Of a DNA stretch of 64,000 bases, positions 9,504 to 18,639 are shown one piece after another. Source of the DNA: Candidatus Venteria ishoeyi (lineage in GTDB: Bacteria > Pseudomonadota > Gammaproteobacteria > Beggiatoales > Beggiatoaceae); contig NZ_JAUCGJ010000011.1 in the NCBI RefSeq assembly GCF_030378065.1, positions 36,127-100,126 on the forward strand. Reading direction: 5' to 3'. The number at the start of each line of letters is the position of its first letter. The stretch's first letter is position 1. Below the pieces are notes generated by a model. That model had not been told where the DNA came from. It saw nothing but the letters and a program-made list of their open reading frames with translations, and did no database searches. Both the position numbers and the translations under genes were made by a program.

Positions 9504-10838
9504 TTAGAGATACCTTAAATAAACATAGATACTGGCAATTAAAATACTCAGCAGCATCAATGGAAAAGCCATCAGCATAAACTTGAGAAAATGAATCCGG
9601 TAACCCGCACGTTCAGCAAAACCGGCAACAATCAGGTTGGCGCTGGCACCCACCAGTGAGCCATTACCGCCCAGGCAGGCACCCAGTGCCAGTGACCACC
9701 ACAACGGCATTAATTGCGCTTGCCCGCCAAAAGTGGATGACATGGATTCAATGATGGGAATCATCGTGGCAACAAAAGGAATGTTATCAACAATGGCGGA
9801 AAATATCGCCGAGGCCCAGATAATCGCCATTGCCGTCAGGGTGAGATCGCCCCCCGTGAATGCTAATACTTCTTTTGCCAATATATCCAGAAGGCCAGCA
9901 TGTTCTATACCGTGGACGATGATAAAAAGACCAATAAAAAAGAAAATCGTGATCCACTCAACTTCAGCAAAACTTTTATGAACATGCTCACTCTGTTCTT
10001 CAGCACCACTATTAATACTCGTTAACAGTAACAATAGAGCCGCCCCCATCATGGCGATGGTGGCAGGCTCAAGGTGTAGTTGGTGCGCAAAAAGAAAACC
10101 AAGCGTCACTAAAAAGATAACCAGCAAGGATTGTTTGAGTAAGCGCGGGTCGGTGATTGCCTGTTTTTCATTAAACAGCATAATGCGTTGCTTATCCTCA
10201 TCACCGGCATGCATATGACGCCCCCAGATAAAATAAATAATCAGCATGGTAATCGGAAAAATAAGCAGGGTAATGGGTGCCAGGTTCCATAAAAAATCAT
10301 TAAAGCTCAAATTGACGGCAGAGCCAATCATGATATTGGGTGGGTCCCCGATTAGGGTTGCCGTGCCCCCGATATTTGAGGCAAAAATTTCGGCAAACAG
10401 AAAGGGGTAGGGGTGAACCTTTAACTCTCCAGTAATTAACAGCGTCACCGGGGCAATCAACAAGACGGTAGTAACATTATCCAGCAGTGCAGAGAATAAG
10501 GCCGTCACCAATGACAGCATGAATAGAATGCCCCAGGGACTGGCGTTGACCTTTTTTGCTGACCACACGGCGACAAACTGAAACACCCCGCTGCGACGAG
10601 AAATCGCAACAATGACCATCATACCGGTCAACAGACCCAGGGTATTAAAGTCGATGCCATTGATTGCGGTTTCCTGATTGAGTATGCCCAGGCTGATCAT
10701 CAAGCCTGCGCCTAATAGTGCAATAATAGAGCGATTAATTTTTTCAGTAACAACCATCGCATAGGTGATGATAAAAACGATGCTGGATACCCATAAAGGG
10801 TCCCAGCCGAATATGACAGATGAGGTGTGGGTATCCAC
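9504..10838 (-). CDS. NhaD/ArsB-like ion transporter
   Basis: A 444-residue inner-membrane protein with 11-12 hydrophobic segments, of the ion-transporter superfamily (NhaD sodium/proton antiporters, ArsB, SLC13-like). It shows the internal inverted-repeat signature: LLDNVTTVLLIAPV in the first half and IVDNIPFVATMIP in the second, plus GDPPNIMIGSA after the first and GNGSLVGASANLI after the second. These acidic and glycine-rich discontinuous helices hold the ion. The sequence looks closest to NhaD, so sodium or lithium export against protons is the best guess; arsenite or dicarboxylate cannot be excluded. Sandwiched between two CBS genes in one operon, a sign of nucleotide control. Confidence 0.82.
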   Translation of the reverse strand: MDTHTSSVIFGWDPLWVSSIVFIITYAMVVTEKINRSIIALLGAGLMISLGILNQETAINGIDFNTLGLLTGMMVIVAISRRSGVFQFVAVWSAKKVNASPWGILFMLSLVTALFSALLDNVTTVLLIAPVTLLITGELKVHPYPFLFAEIFASNIGGTATLIGDPPNIMIGSAVNLSFNDFLWNLAPITLLIFPITMLIIYFIWGRHMHAGDEDKQRIMLFNEKQAITDPRLLKQSLLVIFLVTLGFLFAHQLHLEPATIAMMGAALLLLLTSINSGAEEQSEHVHKSFAEVEWITIFFFIGLFIIVHGIEHAGLLDILAKEVLAFTGGDLTLTAMAIIWASAIFSAIVDNIPFVATMIPIIESMSSTFGGQAQLMPLWWSLALGACLGGNGSLVGASANLIVAGFAERAGYRIHFLKFMLMAFPLMLLSILIASIYVYLRYL

Positions 10839-10876
10839 GACTTATTCCTTGAGTTCGGGTTATTTAATGCCCGTTG

Positions 10877-11395
10877 CTATATTTTTTTAGTATTTTTACA
10901 GGGATCGCTATCTTTATCACTGAGAAGATTCACGGTTAATTTTGTCAAAATATCCCAATTGGAAACCATGCCAGCGAGTCTTTTCTTTTTACCTTCAACC
11001 ACGACAACTGGCAGACTGACTGGGCTTTCAAAGAGCAATTGTAAGAGTTCGGGTAAGGTGGTATCGGGCTTGCACAAACGCAATTTGCTACTCTTTTCCA
11101 ATAAATCTGATACTGGTCGCTGACCTAACTGAATTAAGCGTTCTGATAATTCATCCGCACTGTCAGGCATAAAATTAATATGCATGAGCAGGCTATTTTC
11201 ATCCAGTTTTGCTGCTTTTGGCAGAAGTTCTCGTGACAAACGCCGCAAGCTGAATAAACCCAGAAAATTACCACGTTTATCCAGAACCGGCAGATTGTGT
11301 ATTGAATTTTTACACATCAGTTGTAGGGCTTCTGCGATGCTGTCATCTGCTTTCAGAGAAATAACATCCGTGCTCATTATGGTTGCGGCTGTCAT
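10877..11395 (-). CDS. CBS-domain protein, first gene of the transporter operon
   Basis: A 172-residue soluble protein with two CBS motifs (about 1-55 and 90-150) separated by a longer linker. The first reads IMSTDVISLKADDSIAEAL with SIHNLPVLDKRGNFLGLF; the second includes SLPVVVVEGKKKRLAGMV. It probably senses adenine nucleotides and regulates the NhaD/ArsB-like transporter encoded 38 bases downstream. It differs clearly in sequence from the third-gene CBS protein, so the two are unlikely to be a recent duplication. Confidence 0.78.
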   Translation of the reverse strand: MTAATIMSTDVISLKADDSIAEALQLMCKNSIHNLPVLDKRGNFLGLFSLRRLSRELLPKAAKLDENSLLMHINFMPDSADELSERLIQLGQRPVSDLLEKSSKLRLCKPDTTLPELLQLLFESPVSLPVVVVEGKKKRLAGMVSNWDILTKLTVNLLSDKDSDPCKNTKKI

Positions 11396-11703
11396 CGCCG
11401 GTTACCTCATTGCTTGGTATTGTGAAAGAAAGGAATAAAAAATATGATGCCGATAGGGATAAATTGCATCAACGGGATAAAGCGTACAATAAGCGCTCAA
11501 AAATACCAAATTATACTGGAGTGGCAAAAGATTTTTCAGCACATTATGGATGTTTTGCCTGAAGGCTGTCCGAGAATATAACACGCCTTGTTATTTCTGC
11601 GAACTTCTGCGCCTTCTGCGGCTAAAAAATCTTCTTAATAAAGCCACTGAAAACGCAGAAGTTCGCTGAATAGGCAATGCCTATGGAATACTCATCATGG
11701 CTA
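11396..11703. other. Gene-free region with a 13-bp inverted repeat
   Basis: About 300 bases upstream of the CBS/transporter operon and probably holding its promoter. An exact inverted repeat GCGAACTTCTGCG (11599-11611) and its complement (11654-11666) is visible; it looks like another dispersed repeat rather than an operator. No convincing gene on either strand. Confidence 0.45.
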
Positions 11704-11865
11704 TAGGAGCGAGAATTTTATAACTTCAGCAACTTGGCTGGTCTTTTTCTCCATTTTCTGCGTTCCGAAAACAGTTACATAGCTTGCTATGCGCCTGTTT
11801 TCACGCCTTGAAAATGAATAAAAATCCTGCGCCCAGTTTCTGTATTTATTTTATCCTCACTCCAT
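11704..11865 (+). mobile_element. Foldback (MITE-like) element, copy C
   Basis: Same element and orientation as copies A and B. It is flanked by TA on both sides (CTATAGGAG at the left, CTCCATAGG at the right), which is compatible with a TA target duplication. It lies between moeB and the CBS/transporter operon. Confidence 0.78.
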
Positions 11866-11912
11866 AGGAAATATGAGAATCGTAGTTGATTATCTATACT
11901 GCGTATAAGCAC

Positions 11913-12677
11913 TCACACCGTATTTTCATGAGACACTTGCCCACACACCGCGCATTTGGGATCGCGGCGGACTTTCAAGGTGCGCCAATCCATGTGCAGG
12001 CCGTCGAGTAATAATAAACGTCCACAGAGCTTGTCGCCAATGCCCAACAGCAGCTTTAAGGCTTCCACCGCCTGCATACTGCCAATCACGCCCACCAGTG
12101 GCGCGAGTATACCCAGTTGCGAACAACTGTCACCCTCCTGACCATTATCCTGATAAATACAGTGATAACAAGGACTGTCTGCCTGATCCGGTAAAAATAC
12201 AGAAATCTGGCCTTCAAAACCGATAGCCGCACCGGAAACTAACGGTGTGCCGGTTTTCACGCAAACCCGGTTAATTGCAAAACGGGTGCTAAAATTATCG
12301 CTGCAATCGAGTACCACATCAGCCTGCTGTATCTGGCTGTGCAGTTCTTCATCCACTAATTGATAGTCCAGGGTGGTGATTTTTAAGTCAGGATTTAATA
12401 ATTGCAGGTGCTGGCGGGCTGAGGCCACTTTCAGCTCACCAATATCCTGGGTATTGTGCACAATCTGGCGTTGCAGATTGGACAGTTCTACGCGGTCATA
12501 ATCGCTGAGTACCAGATGACCTACACCGGCAGTGGCAAGATAAATCGCCGCTGGTGAACCCAGGCCACCCATGCCGATAATCAGCACTCTGGCAGCCAGG
12601 AGTTTTTCCTGACCTTCCGGGCCGATGCCGGGCAGTGCGATTTGGCGGGCATAACGTTTTTGTTGTTCAGTATCCAT
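11913..12677 (-). CDS. moeB: MoeB/ThiF-type adenylyltransferase
   Basis: A 254-residue E1-like enzyme that adenylates the C-terminal Gly-Gly of a sulfur-carrier protein (MoaD in molybdopterin synthesis, or ThiS). The nucleotide-binding loop GMGGLGSP is at about 35-42, followed by DYDRVELSNLQRQ. Zinc is held by C170, C173, C242 and C245. The candidate thioester cysteine C185 lies in GDSCSQLGILAP, as in MoeB. There is no C-terminal rhodanese domain. Other molybdopterin genes are absent from the window, so MoeB versus ThiF is decided on similarity alone. The amidase gene lies 56 bases upstream on the same strand. Confidence 0.88.
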   Translation of the reverse strand: MDTEQQKRYARQIALPGIGPEGQEKLLAARVLIIGMGGLGSPAAIYLATAGVGHLVLSDYDRVELSNLQRQIVHNTQDIGELKVASARQHLQLLNPDLKITTLDYQLVDEELHSQIQQADVVLDCSDNFSTRFAINRVCVKTGTPLVSGAAIGFEGQISVFLPDQADSPCYHCIYQDNGQEGDSCSQLGILAPLVGVIGSMQAVEALKLLLGIGDKLCGRLLLLDGLHMDWRTLKVRRDPKCAVCGQVSHENTV

Positions 12678-12733
12678 ATTAAAAATCTCACATTTTTTAT
12701 GACATAAGCCACAAAAAAGTTAACACTGCGTAA

Positions 12734-14068
12734 TCAATGTCGCGCAATGAGTGTTCCGGGTGGGGCATAATCTTGCAGATAACGACGTATGCCTGCAAAA
12801 ATACTCTTTGCCAGTTTTGCCTGATAGGCAGCAGAGGCGAGTTTTTTCTCTTCAGCAGGATTCGATAAAAATGCGGTTTCAACTAAAATTGATGGCATAT
12901 CCGGGGAGCGTAAAACCATAAATGCCGCTTGCTGCACTTTCCGGTGATAGATGCTGCCCACACCGCCCAGCGATGTTAATACCGATTGTGCCAGTTGACC
13001 GCTGGATTCCAGCGTGCCGGTTTGTGATAAATCCAGTAATACCGAAGCTAATATATCCTCTTTATCATTGAGACTGACGCCACCGAGCAAATCTGAGGCA
13101 TTTTCCTTTTGCGCCAGCCAGTGCGCTGCTTCGCTGCTTGCGCCATTTTGTGACAGAATATACACCGAAGCACCTTTCAGGTGGTATTTGCGTTTTTCAT
13201 AGGCATCAGCATGAATTGAAATAAATAAATCTGCCTGATGGCTGCGCGCAAAATCAATGCGCTCGCGCAGACGTAGATAATAATCCCCGTTACGCACCAT
13301 CAGCGCCTGCATACCCGGTTCCTGATTAATACGTTTTGCCAGTTTGCGGGCAATGGCTAACACCACAGTTTTTTCATACACGCCGCGTTTGCCCACCGCG
13401 CCGGGATCAATGCCACCATGTCCCGCATCAATCGCGACCAGTACCTTGCGCTTACCGCTGGGTAATAAGGCTTTTTGTGTGGTTTTTTGTGTGGCTTTTA
13501 GCGGTGGATAGGTCGTCATGGGTTGCATTGCCGCCATCGGTGTTGGCAGGGAATTTATCCGCTTTGTTTGCATAGGCCGCTGCCGAATTTGTGTTTGCTT
13601 GACCAACTGCTTTTGAACTTGTGGCAGTGGTGCTTGCGGCTTTATTGTGGACAGGGTGACGACCAGACGATGACCAAAACGTCCGGCGGGTTTTAAGGTA
13701 AAGCTGTTGATTTTAACCGTCTGGGCAACATCCAGCACCACGCGCAGATCATTTTCGTGACGCGGGGCGCTGCGGATATTCAGCAATAAATCACTGTATT
13801 GTGGTTTTTGTAGTAATGCGCCTAACAGCGCCGCATTGCTCAGATCAATCACCACTCGCTCGGCCTTATCTTTTTCCGCTGCCAATGTAAATGTATTGTG
13901 CGGTGTAGGCTCACTGAGATCAAACACCAGTTGCAAACGCTCGCCGCTATCGTCCAGCCAACGCATTTGTAACACTTTGCTGTGTTCGGCTGCGCACACA
14001 TTGTTCTGCAAAATAAACAGGTTGGCGTTGAGTGTGAGAATGGACAATATTATCAATATGCGTATCAT
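12734..14068 (-). CDS. N-acetylmuramoyl-L-alanine amidase (AmiB/AmiC type)
   Basis: A 444-residue periplasmic amidase that cleaves the septal peptidoglycan stem for daughter-cell separation. It begins with a hydrophobic signal peptide (about 1-27, cleaved near VCAAEH). An AMIN domain (about 30-140) binds peptidoglycan. A basic, proline-rich linker (about 145-205) leads to the zinc amidase domain, with the first zinc His in AIDAGHGGIDPGA, then the metal-binding Glu in GVYEKTV, SIHAD and the terminal catalytic Glu in ILVETAFLSN. A LysM tail as in some family members is absent. The usual neighbours (tsaE upstream, mutL downstream) are not here. Confidence 0.92.
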   Translation of the reverse strand: MIRILIILSILTLNANLFILQNNVCAAEHSKVLQMRWLDDSGERLQLVFDLSEPTPHNTFTLAAEKDKAERVVIDLSNAALLGALLQKPQYSDLLLNIRSAPRHENDLRVVLDVAQTVKINSFTLKPAGRFGHRLVVTLSTIKPQAPLPQVQKQLVKQTQIRQRPMQTKRINSLPTPMAAMQPMTTYPPLKATQKTTQKALLPSGKRKVLVAIDAGHGGIDPGAVGKRGVYEKTVVLAIARKLAKRINQEPGMQALMVRNGDYYLRLRERIDFARSHQADLFISIHADAYEKRKYHLKGASVYILSQNGASSEAAHWLAQKENASDLLGGVSLNDKEDILASVLLDLSQTGTLESSGQLAQSVLTSLGGVGSIYHRKVQQAAFMVLRSPDMPSILVETAFLSNPAEEKKLASAAYQAKLAKSIFAGIRRYLQDYAPPGTLIARH

Positions 14069-14226
14069 GATCGCTTTCCTGTTTTATCTGCATTCCTAAA
14101 GTCTGTTTTACTGTACAATCTACATTAAGTAGGAATCATATCTGTTTGTTTTTCAAATAACAAGTCGATTCATCCTTCAACAAAACCCTGGTTTGAACTT
14201 GACTGCCCGCCCATACTATTTTTCTT

Positions 14227-15801
14227 ATGCCCAAAATTTCGCGCCTGTTATGGTTTTTTTTATTCACGCTGTTGCTCTTATTGGCCTTGCTCTGGTTTTT
14301 ACAAACAAGCCAGCAACCCAGCGCCAGCCTGCAAAATGGGGCGCGTCTGCAATGGACTCAATGTTGGTTTGAACGCTCCTGGAGCCTGGGTAAAACCACA
14401 CAATGTGCTTATTTTTATCCAAGCCATGCTGTTGAGCAGCCTGAGCATCAGAGGGTGCGTCTGCCTGTAGTGGTGATGGCGCAGAAAAAAATGCTCCAGG
14501 CCAATAATGGTCAGTTACAGAAAGACCCAGGCCCGGTATTGTTTCTTGCCGGAGGCCCAGGGTCTGCCACTGCGCTGGAGCAAGACAATATTGAAACCTG
14601 GTGGATGCTGATGGATGCTTATCAGTGGAGTTCCCGCCTGGTTTTATTTGATCAGCGGGGTACGGGCATGAGTCTGCCTGAGCTGCGTTGCCCAAGTTTA
14701 CGCGCTGCCATTCGTAGCTGGTTGAACAAACCATGGAGCCTGGAAGCGGAAACACGGCAGTGGTATCAGGCTTACCAATTATGTCATTCACAACTGCAAA
14801 CGGCGGGTATACAATTAGAACAATACACTACACGTAAAAGCACTGAGGATGTACGGGATTTGATGGCATTGCTTGACAGCCAGCAATGGAATTTATACAG
14901 CGTCTCTTACGGTACCCGGCTGGCGCTGGATATTATGCGTAAATATCCGGGACGCATACGCAGCGTGATACTGGACTCCGTGTACCCACCTGAAAAAGAC
15001 AGTCTGCAAACCCTGGCTTTTGTGATTCATAACGCTTTTGACAATCTGTTTAAAGGCTGTGCTGAAAATCAAAACTGTCAGCAGGCTTATCCGCAACTGG
15101 AAGCCCATTTTTATGAATTGCTCAAGCGTTTTGCCAAGCAACCCCCCGAACTTTTGCTATACCAAGGGGAGGAAAAAGAACCCCTGAAACTGGCGGTTTC
15201 TGCGCACCGTCTGCTGGATATGGTGTTTTACGCCTTATACAGCCGGGAGTGGATAGAAATGCTGCCCTACACCTTAGAGGCTGTCTGGCAAGGCGATCTG
15301 GAAGCATTGCAAGCGTTGGCGGACGTGTATTACTGGATGTTGATGGATGAAAGTTTCAGTTATGCGACCAATCTTTCCGTGGAATGTCATGATCAGAATA
15401 AAAAGCTGACAAAACAGGATATATTGGCGGCTGCACAAGCTTATCCCCGCCTGATGCCAATCATTGAGCAGGGGTTGAAGTGGGATCCCTGTCGTTTTTG
15501 GCGCAGTGGCAAAGTGGCAAAAGATTTTCACTGGCCGGTAGAATCTAATATCCCCACCTTGATTTTGAATGGTTTTTACGATCCCGTCACCCCGGCAGTT
15601 TGGGGGGAGGCACTGGCCCGGAAATTAAAAAACAGCTATCGTTTTCAGTTTCCCGATATGGGTCATGCCGTGATTAGTAACAGCGAATGTGGCATACAAG
15701 TGGCGTATGATTTTATTCGTAACCCCCACCGCAAACCTGACCCCGCCTGTTTGGAAACCCTGGAAGCGCCAAATTTTGTGACAGAGTATGAGGATTGTTA
15801 A
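14227..15801 (+). CDS. Membrane-anchored or exported alpha/beta hydrolase (TAP-like peptidase family)
   Basis: A 524-residue serine hydrolase. An N-terminal hydrophobic stretch (about 8-25) is a signal or anchor. The oxyanion region LAGGPGS and the strand-turn LFDQRGTGMS are typical of proline iminopeptidase/tripeptidyl-aminopeptidase relatives. The nucleophile is S227 in VSYGT. The acid lies in NGFYDPVTP and the histidine in DMGHAVIS near the C-terminus, in the TAP-like C-terminal domain. It probably cleaves peptides or small esters in the periplasm; the substrate is unknown. Divergent from the amidase, with a 158-base shared upstream region. Confidence 0.85.
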   Translation: MPKISRLLWFFLFTLLLLLALLWFLQTSQQPSASLQNGARLQWTQCWFERSWSLGKTTQCAYFYPSHAVEQPEHQRVRLPVVVMAQKKMLQANNGQLQKDPGPVLFLAGGPGSATALEQDNIETWWMLMDAYQWSSRLVLFDQRGTGMSLPELRCPSLRAAIRSWLNKPWSLEAETRQWYQAYQLCHSQLQTAGIQLEQYTTRKSTEDVRDLMALLDSQQWNLYSVSYGTRLALDIMRKYPGRIRSVILDSVYPPEKDSLQTLAFVIHNAFDNLFKGCAENQNCQQAYPQLEAHFYELLKRFAKQPPELLLYQGEEKEPLKLAVSAHRLLDMVFYALYSREWIEMLPYTLEAVWQGDLEALQALADVYYWMLMDESFSYATNLSVECHDQNKKLTKQDILAAAQAYPRLMPIIEQGLKWDPCRFWRSGKVAKDFHWPVESNIPTLILNGFYDPVTPAVWGEALARKLKNSYRFQFPDMGHAVISNSECGIQVAYDFIRNPHRKPDPACLETLEAPNFVTEYEDC

Positions 15802-15826
15802 ATATATTTATTGAGCTTTTTTATTG

Positions 15827-15849
15827 TTTACCGCGCCAAGCGCGGTAAA
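15827..15849. terminator. Hairpin between convergent genes
   Basis: TTTACCGCGC and GCGCGGTAAA form a perfect 10-bp stem with a 3-base loop. It overlaps the last codons and stop of the ubiH-family gene and follows the hydrolase stop by 25 bases. A T-rich tract precedes it on the plus strand. It probably serves as a shared barrier for both converging genes. Confidence 0.5.
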
Positions 15850-17042
15850 TCACCTTCCAGACCCATTGCCTGCTGCATCAATTTATTTTTCAAAGGGTAA
15901 GCCGCATCAGTCAAACGCATCCCAATATTGCGCGCCCAGCGCAACGGCAGCCAGGAGTTGCCAAACAAGTTTTTAAAACCATCCATTGCCAGCAAAATTT
16001 TTAGATTTTCACCTTTACGCCAACGCTGATAATGTTGCAGGGTTTCCAATGCACCAATATCGCGGTGTTTAGTTTGTGCCTGTACAATCACATCAAACAG
16101 ACTGGCGGCATCCAATAGCCCCATATTCACGCCTTGACCGGCTAAAGGATGAATACTGCGCACGGCATCCCCTACCAAAGCAATACGGGGTTTCACATAA
16201 GGTTTGGCATGGCGGCGACGCAAGGGGAAAGCAAATAATTCACTACTTTCCAGTACAGAACCTAAGCGCGAATTAAATGCCTGTTCTAATGCCTGATGAA
16301 ACGCTGGCTTATCTAAGGCTTGCATGGCTGCGGCCTGTTCTGGTGGCAGACTCCAGACAATAGAGCTGGTATGCGGCTGAGTCAGTGGCAAAAAAGCCAG
16401 CGGCCCGGAAGGTAAAAAGCGTTGGCGCGCTGTAGCCTGATGCGGCAAAGCAGTTTCAATGCTGGCAACCAGGGCATGATGTCCATAAGGTTGAATATCA
16501 CAACTGATCCCCGCCAGTTTGCGAATTTGTGAATCACCGCCATCGGCACCCACCAGCAAGCGGGTTGTTAAAACTTCACCCGTATCCAGATGCACTGCCA
16601 GATAATCTTCATGCTGTTGCAGGTGGCTGACTTTGGTCTCAAAATAGCCGTGTAACTGCGGGAAATCCTGCTGACGTTGTTGCAAGGCGTATTGTATGAC
16701 CTGCAACTCAATAATATGCCCAAGGTTTTCCTGCCCGATATCCTGGTGATCAAAACCAATTTCCCCAAAACTTTCCCAGACCTGCATGGCCTGATAAGGA
16801 CTGACCCGCTGCGCGCACATGGCTTCCCAGACCCCCAATGCCCGAAAAATATGCTCGGAAGCACGGCTAATGGCAAATACCCGGTGATCAAAACCGGGTC
16901 TGGAAAAATCGACCGGTTCAATAGGCTGTGCCTTTTTAGCCTCGATCAAACCAGTATGAAAACCCTGTTGCAGCAGGGCCAGAGTCAGGCTGGCACCGAC
17001 CAGACCGCCGCCAACCACCAATACATCCAGGGTCTGATTCAT
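15828..17042 (-). CDS. UbiH/UbiF/VisC-family FAD-dependent hydroxylase
   Basis: A 404-residue flavoprotein monooxygenase of ubiquinone biosynthesis, acting on the benzoquinone ring at the inner membrane. The N-terminal dinucleotide fold reads VVGGGLVGASL. The DG motif reads VGADGGDSQIRKL, and the second FAD motif reads ALVGDAVRSIHPLAGQGVNMG, which is diagnostic of the family. It cannot be assigned safely to UbiH, UbiF or UbiI from sequence alone. Its start codon overlaps the bamC stop (TAATG), so the two are cotranscribed. A coq7 gene, which acts in the same pathway, lies at the other end of the window. Confidence 0.92.
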   Translation of the reverse strand: MNQTLDVLVVGGGLVGASLTLALLQQGFHTGLIEAKKAQPIEPVDFSRPGFDHRVFAISRASEHIFRALGVWEAMCAQRVSPYQAMQVWESFGEIGFDHQDIGQENLGHIIELQVIQYALQQRQQDFPQLHGYFETKVSHLQQHEDYLAVHLDTGEVLTTRLLVGADGGDSQIRKLAGISCDIQPYGHHALVASIETALPHQATARQRFLPSGPLAFLPLTQPHTSSIVWSLPPEQAAAMQALDKPAFHQALEQAFNSRLGSVLESSELFAFPLRRRHAKPYVKPRIALVGDAVRSIHPLAGQGVNMGLLDAASLFDVIVQAQTKHRDIGALETLQHYQRWRKGENLKILLAMDGFKNLFGNSWLPLRWARNIGMRLTDAAYPLKNKLMQQAMGLEGDLPRLAR

Positions 17043-18157
17043 TAGCGCAACTGCTCTAGCAATACTTGCAGAATCTGTACGCTGACCGCTTCCGGCACGG
17101 CTTTGCCGTTTTCATCCAGCACACTAATTTGGGTTGTATTATTGCTCGCTTCATCCAGTTTAATCTGGAAATCACGCGCTTTATCAGCTTCATCTCCACG
17201 CCAGAAAGCTAAACTGTCAAGCCAGCCTTTATCGTTGTCGGCAACGGTTTTCTGTGGAACATAGCGCACGTAATACAAACCTTTGGCACGATTGCGATCT
17301 TCCACGCTAAAGCCACTGCGATCCAAAGCTAAACCGGTTAAACGCCAGCTTTGCATGAAATTCTTGCGTACTCGCAAGGTCTGTTGTTCTAGCACCGCGC
17401 TTGCTTCCTGCACCTGCGCCTTGGCTTGCTGTGCTACTGCCTGTTCTTCGCTCAAGCCCAGATAAACCATCATGCGATTAAGCATTTCCACTTCCAGCTC
17501 TGGATCGGTAGGGCGGTATTGCCAGACAAAGTTCTCACCCTGAGACACTTGTTCTGCACCGCGATGTGTCAGAAATATCTCAGTCTGGCCCTGATTATCC
17601 GGCGCGTGTTCCAAACGGGTGCGGAATTTATCACGGGTATAAGCTTCCCAGAAAAAGTCCAGTGCCTTGCCTAAGGTACGGCGCACAAGATCCTGAGGAA
17701 TATCAGCACGGTTTTCCGTCCATTCGGTCTCCATAATGCCAACTTGCTTGTGATCGCGTTTCAGCAGAAAACCCGCTTCCAGCCAGAAGGTTTTAACCTT
17801 GGGCCAGACTTCATCCACTGGTGCCTTAACCCGCAACCAGCGACTGTTGCCATCACGCAATACCTGGACTGTATCGGCAATCGGTAACACCTTTTTTTTC
17901 ATATTGTGGCTACCAGGGCGGCCTTTGGCCTGATTTTTTTCATATCCAGTCAAGGTGTTATTGCGTTTGCTGCCGCCAGGAATAACCAGTTCATCTTCCA
18001 TGGAGGCATCCAGGTCAGGCGGGATTTCCAACTGATTAATGTCATGTGATTTTTTGTATTCAATGCGGCGATCATATTTTTCAGTAATGCCGCAGGCTGT
18101 CAGTGTCAGCACCAAAAAACTGCCCAGCAATGGCATTAACCAGTGGTTTTTTTTCAT
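17042..18157 (-). CDS. bamC: Outer-membrane assembly lipoprotein BamC
   Basis: A 371-residue lipoprotein of the BAM complex that inserts beta-barrel proteins into the outer membrane. The signal peptide ends in the lipobox LTAC, with the conserved unstructured segment (IEYKKS, LEIPPDL) directly after it; this tail binds BamD. Two helix-grip domains follow. I prefer the ATG at 18157, preceded by AAGGAATATCTG, over the one at 18181, because it gives a proper lipoprotein signal. In many gammaproteobacteria bamC follows dapA directly. Here dapA ends 5.3 kb away, separated by the accessory block. Confidence 0.93.
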   Translation of the reverse strand: MKKNHWLMPLLGSFLVLTLTACGITEKYDRRIEYKKSHDINQLEIPPDLDASMEDELVIPGGSKRNNTLTGYEKNQAKGRPGSHNMKKKVLPIADTVQVLRDGNSRWLRVKAPVDEVWPKVKTFWLEAGFLLKRDHKQVGIMETEWTENRADIPQDLVRRTLGKALDFFWEAYTRDKFRTRLEHAPDNQGQTEIFLTHRGAEQVSQGENFVWQYRPTDPELEVEMLNRMMVYLGLSEEQAVAQQAKAQVQEASAVLEQQTLRVRKNFMQSWRLTGLALDRSGFSVEDRNRAKGLYYVRYVPQKTVADNDKGWLDSLAFWRGDEADKARDFQIKLDEASNNTTQISVLDENGKAVPEAVSVQILQVLLEQLR

Positions 18158-18188
18158 CAGATATTCCTTTTGGGTATTCATTTGTAGG

Positions 18189-18348
18189 CTATACAGTGGG
18201 TTTATAAGGTAGCGCTAATTGCGGACATTTTAAGGCTTTAAATTCAGGGTCTTTATGCACCAGCGTGGCATCGCACTGGCTGCTTCCAGGCATCTGCCAA
18301 ATCCCGTAATGTCAGTAAAGCAGAGGTATCAAATAGATATGATTTCAT
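18189..18348 (-). pseudogene. Remnant of a PIN-domain (VapC) toxin gene
   Basis: The minus strand begins MKSYLFDTSALLTLRD, the first strand of a PIN ribonuclease with its first catalytic Asp. It jumps at once to a C-terminal-like stretch: LADAW, then after a frame change DATLVHKDPEF, which is typical of the last part of a PIN domain. The middle of the domain (about 90 residues) is missing, so this is an internally deleted, frameshifted gene. Its ATG overlaps the end of the antitoxin frame (ATGA). The remnant ends just before bamC. Confidence 0.72.
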
Positions 18349-18560
18349 TTGTGTGCGTTATCCTTGCTACGCTCCGCCAATAAACGTGCAACCGAATCCT
18401 CTTTGCCCTGTCCGCGAAATGCAGCAATCGTATCTTCTTTGACAGGAACGACATGTAAGGTATTACCGTACATAAACCATTCGAGCCTGCCAGAAGGGGA
18501 TAGATGCAGTTTTTGCCTGATTTCTGCGGGAATAACAGTTTGGCTTCTGGATGCTGCGCA
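18345..18560 (-). pseudogene. Remnant of an AbrB-type (VapB) antitoxin gene
   Basis: An open frame on the minus strand encodes SRSQTVIPAEIRQKL followed by the rest of a swapped-hairpin AbrB domain and a C-terminal helix. This is the normal length and makeup of a VapB antitoxin. The frame has no start codon: a TAA at 18561-18563 stands immediately upstream, and the nearby ATG (about 18566) is in another frame. The first few codons were probably lost by a small frameshift. With the deleted PIN gene downstream, it forms a dead vapBC pair. Confidence 0.68.
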
Positions 18561-18639
18561 TTAGGAATACCTGGATGAATTACCTATTTATATATATTGT
18601 AATTCAGTTTATGTAAAACTGTCCAATTAAACAGTGGCT

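Noticed and set aside
11402..11584. Small minus-strand open frame upstream of the CBS gene
   Set aside because: No recognisable features and no ribosome-binding site; it lies where the operon promoter is expected.
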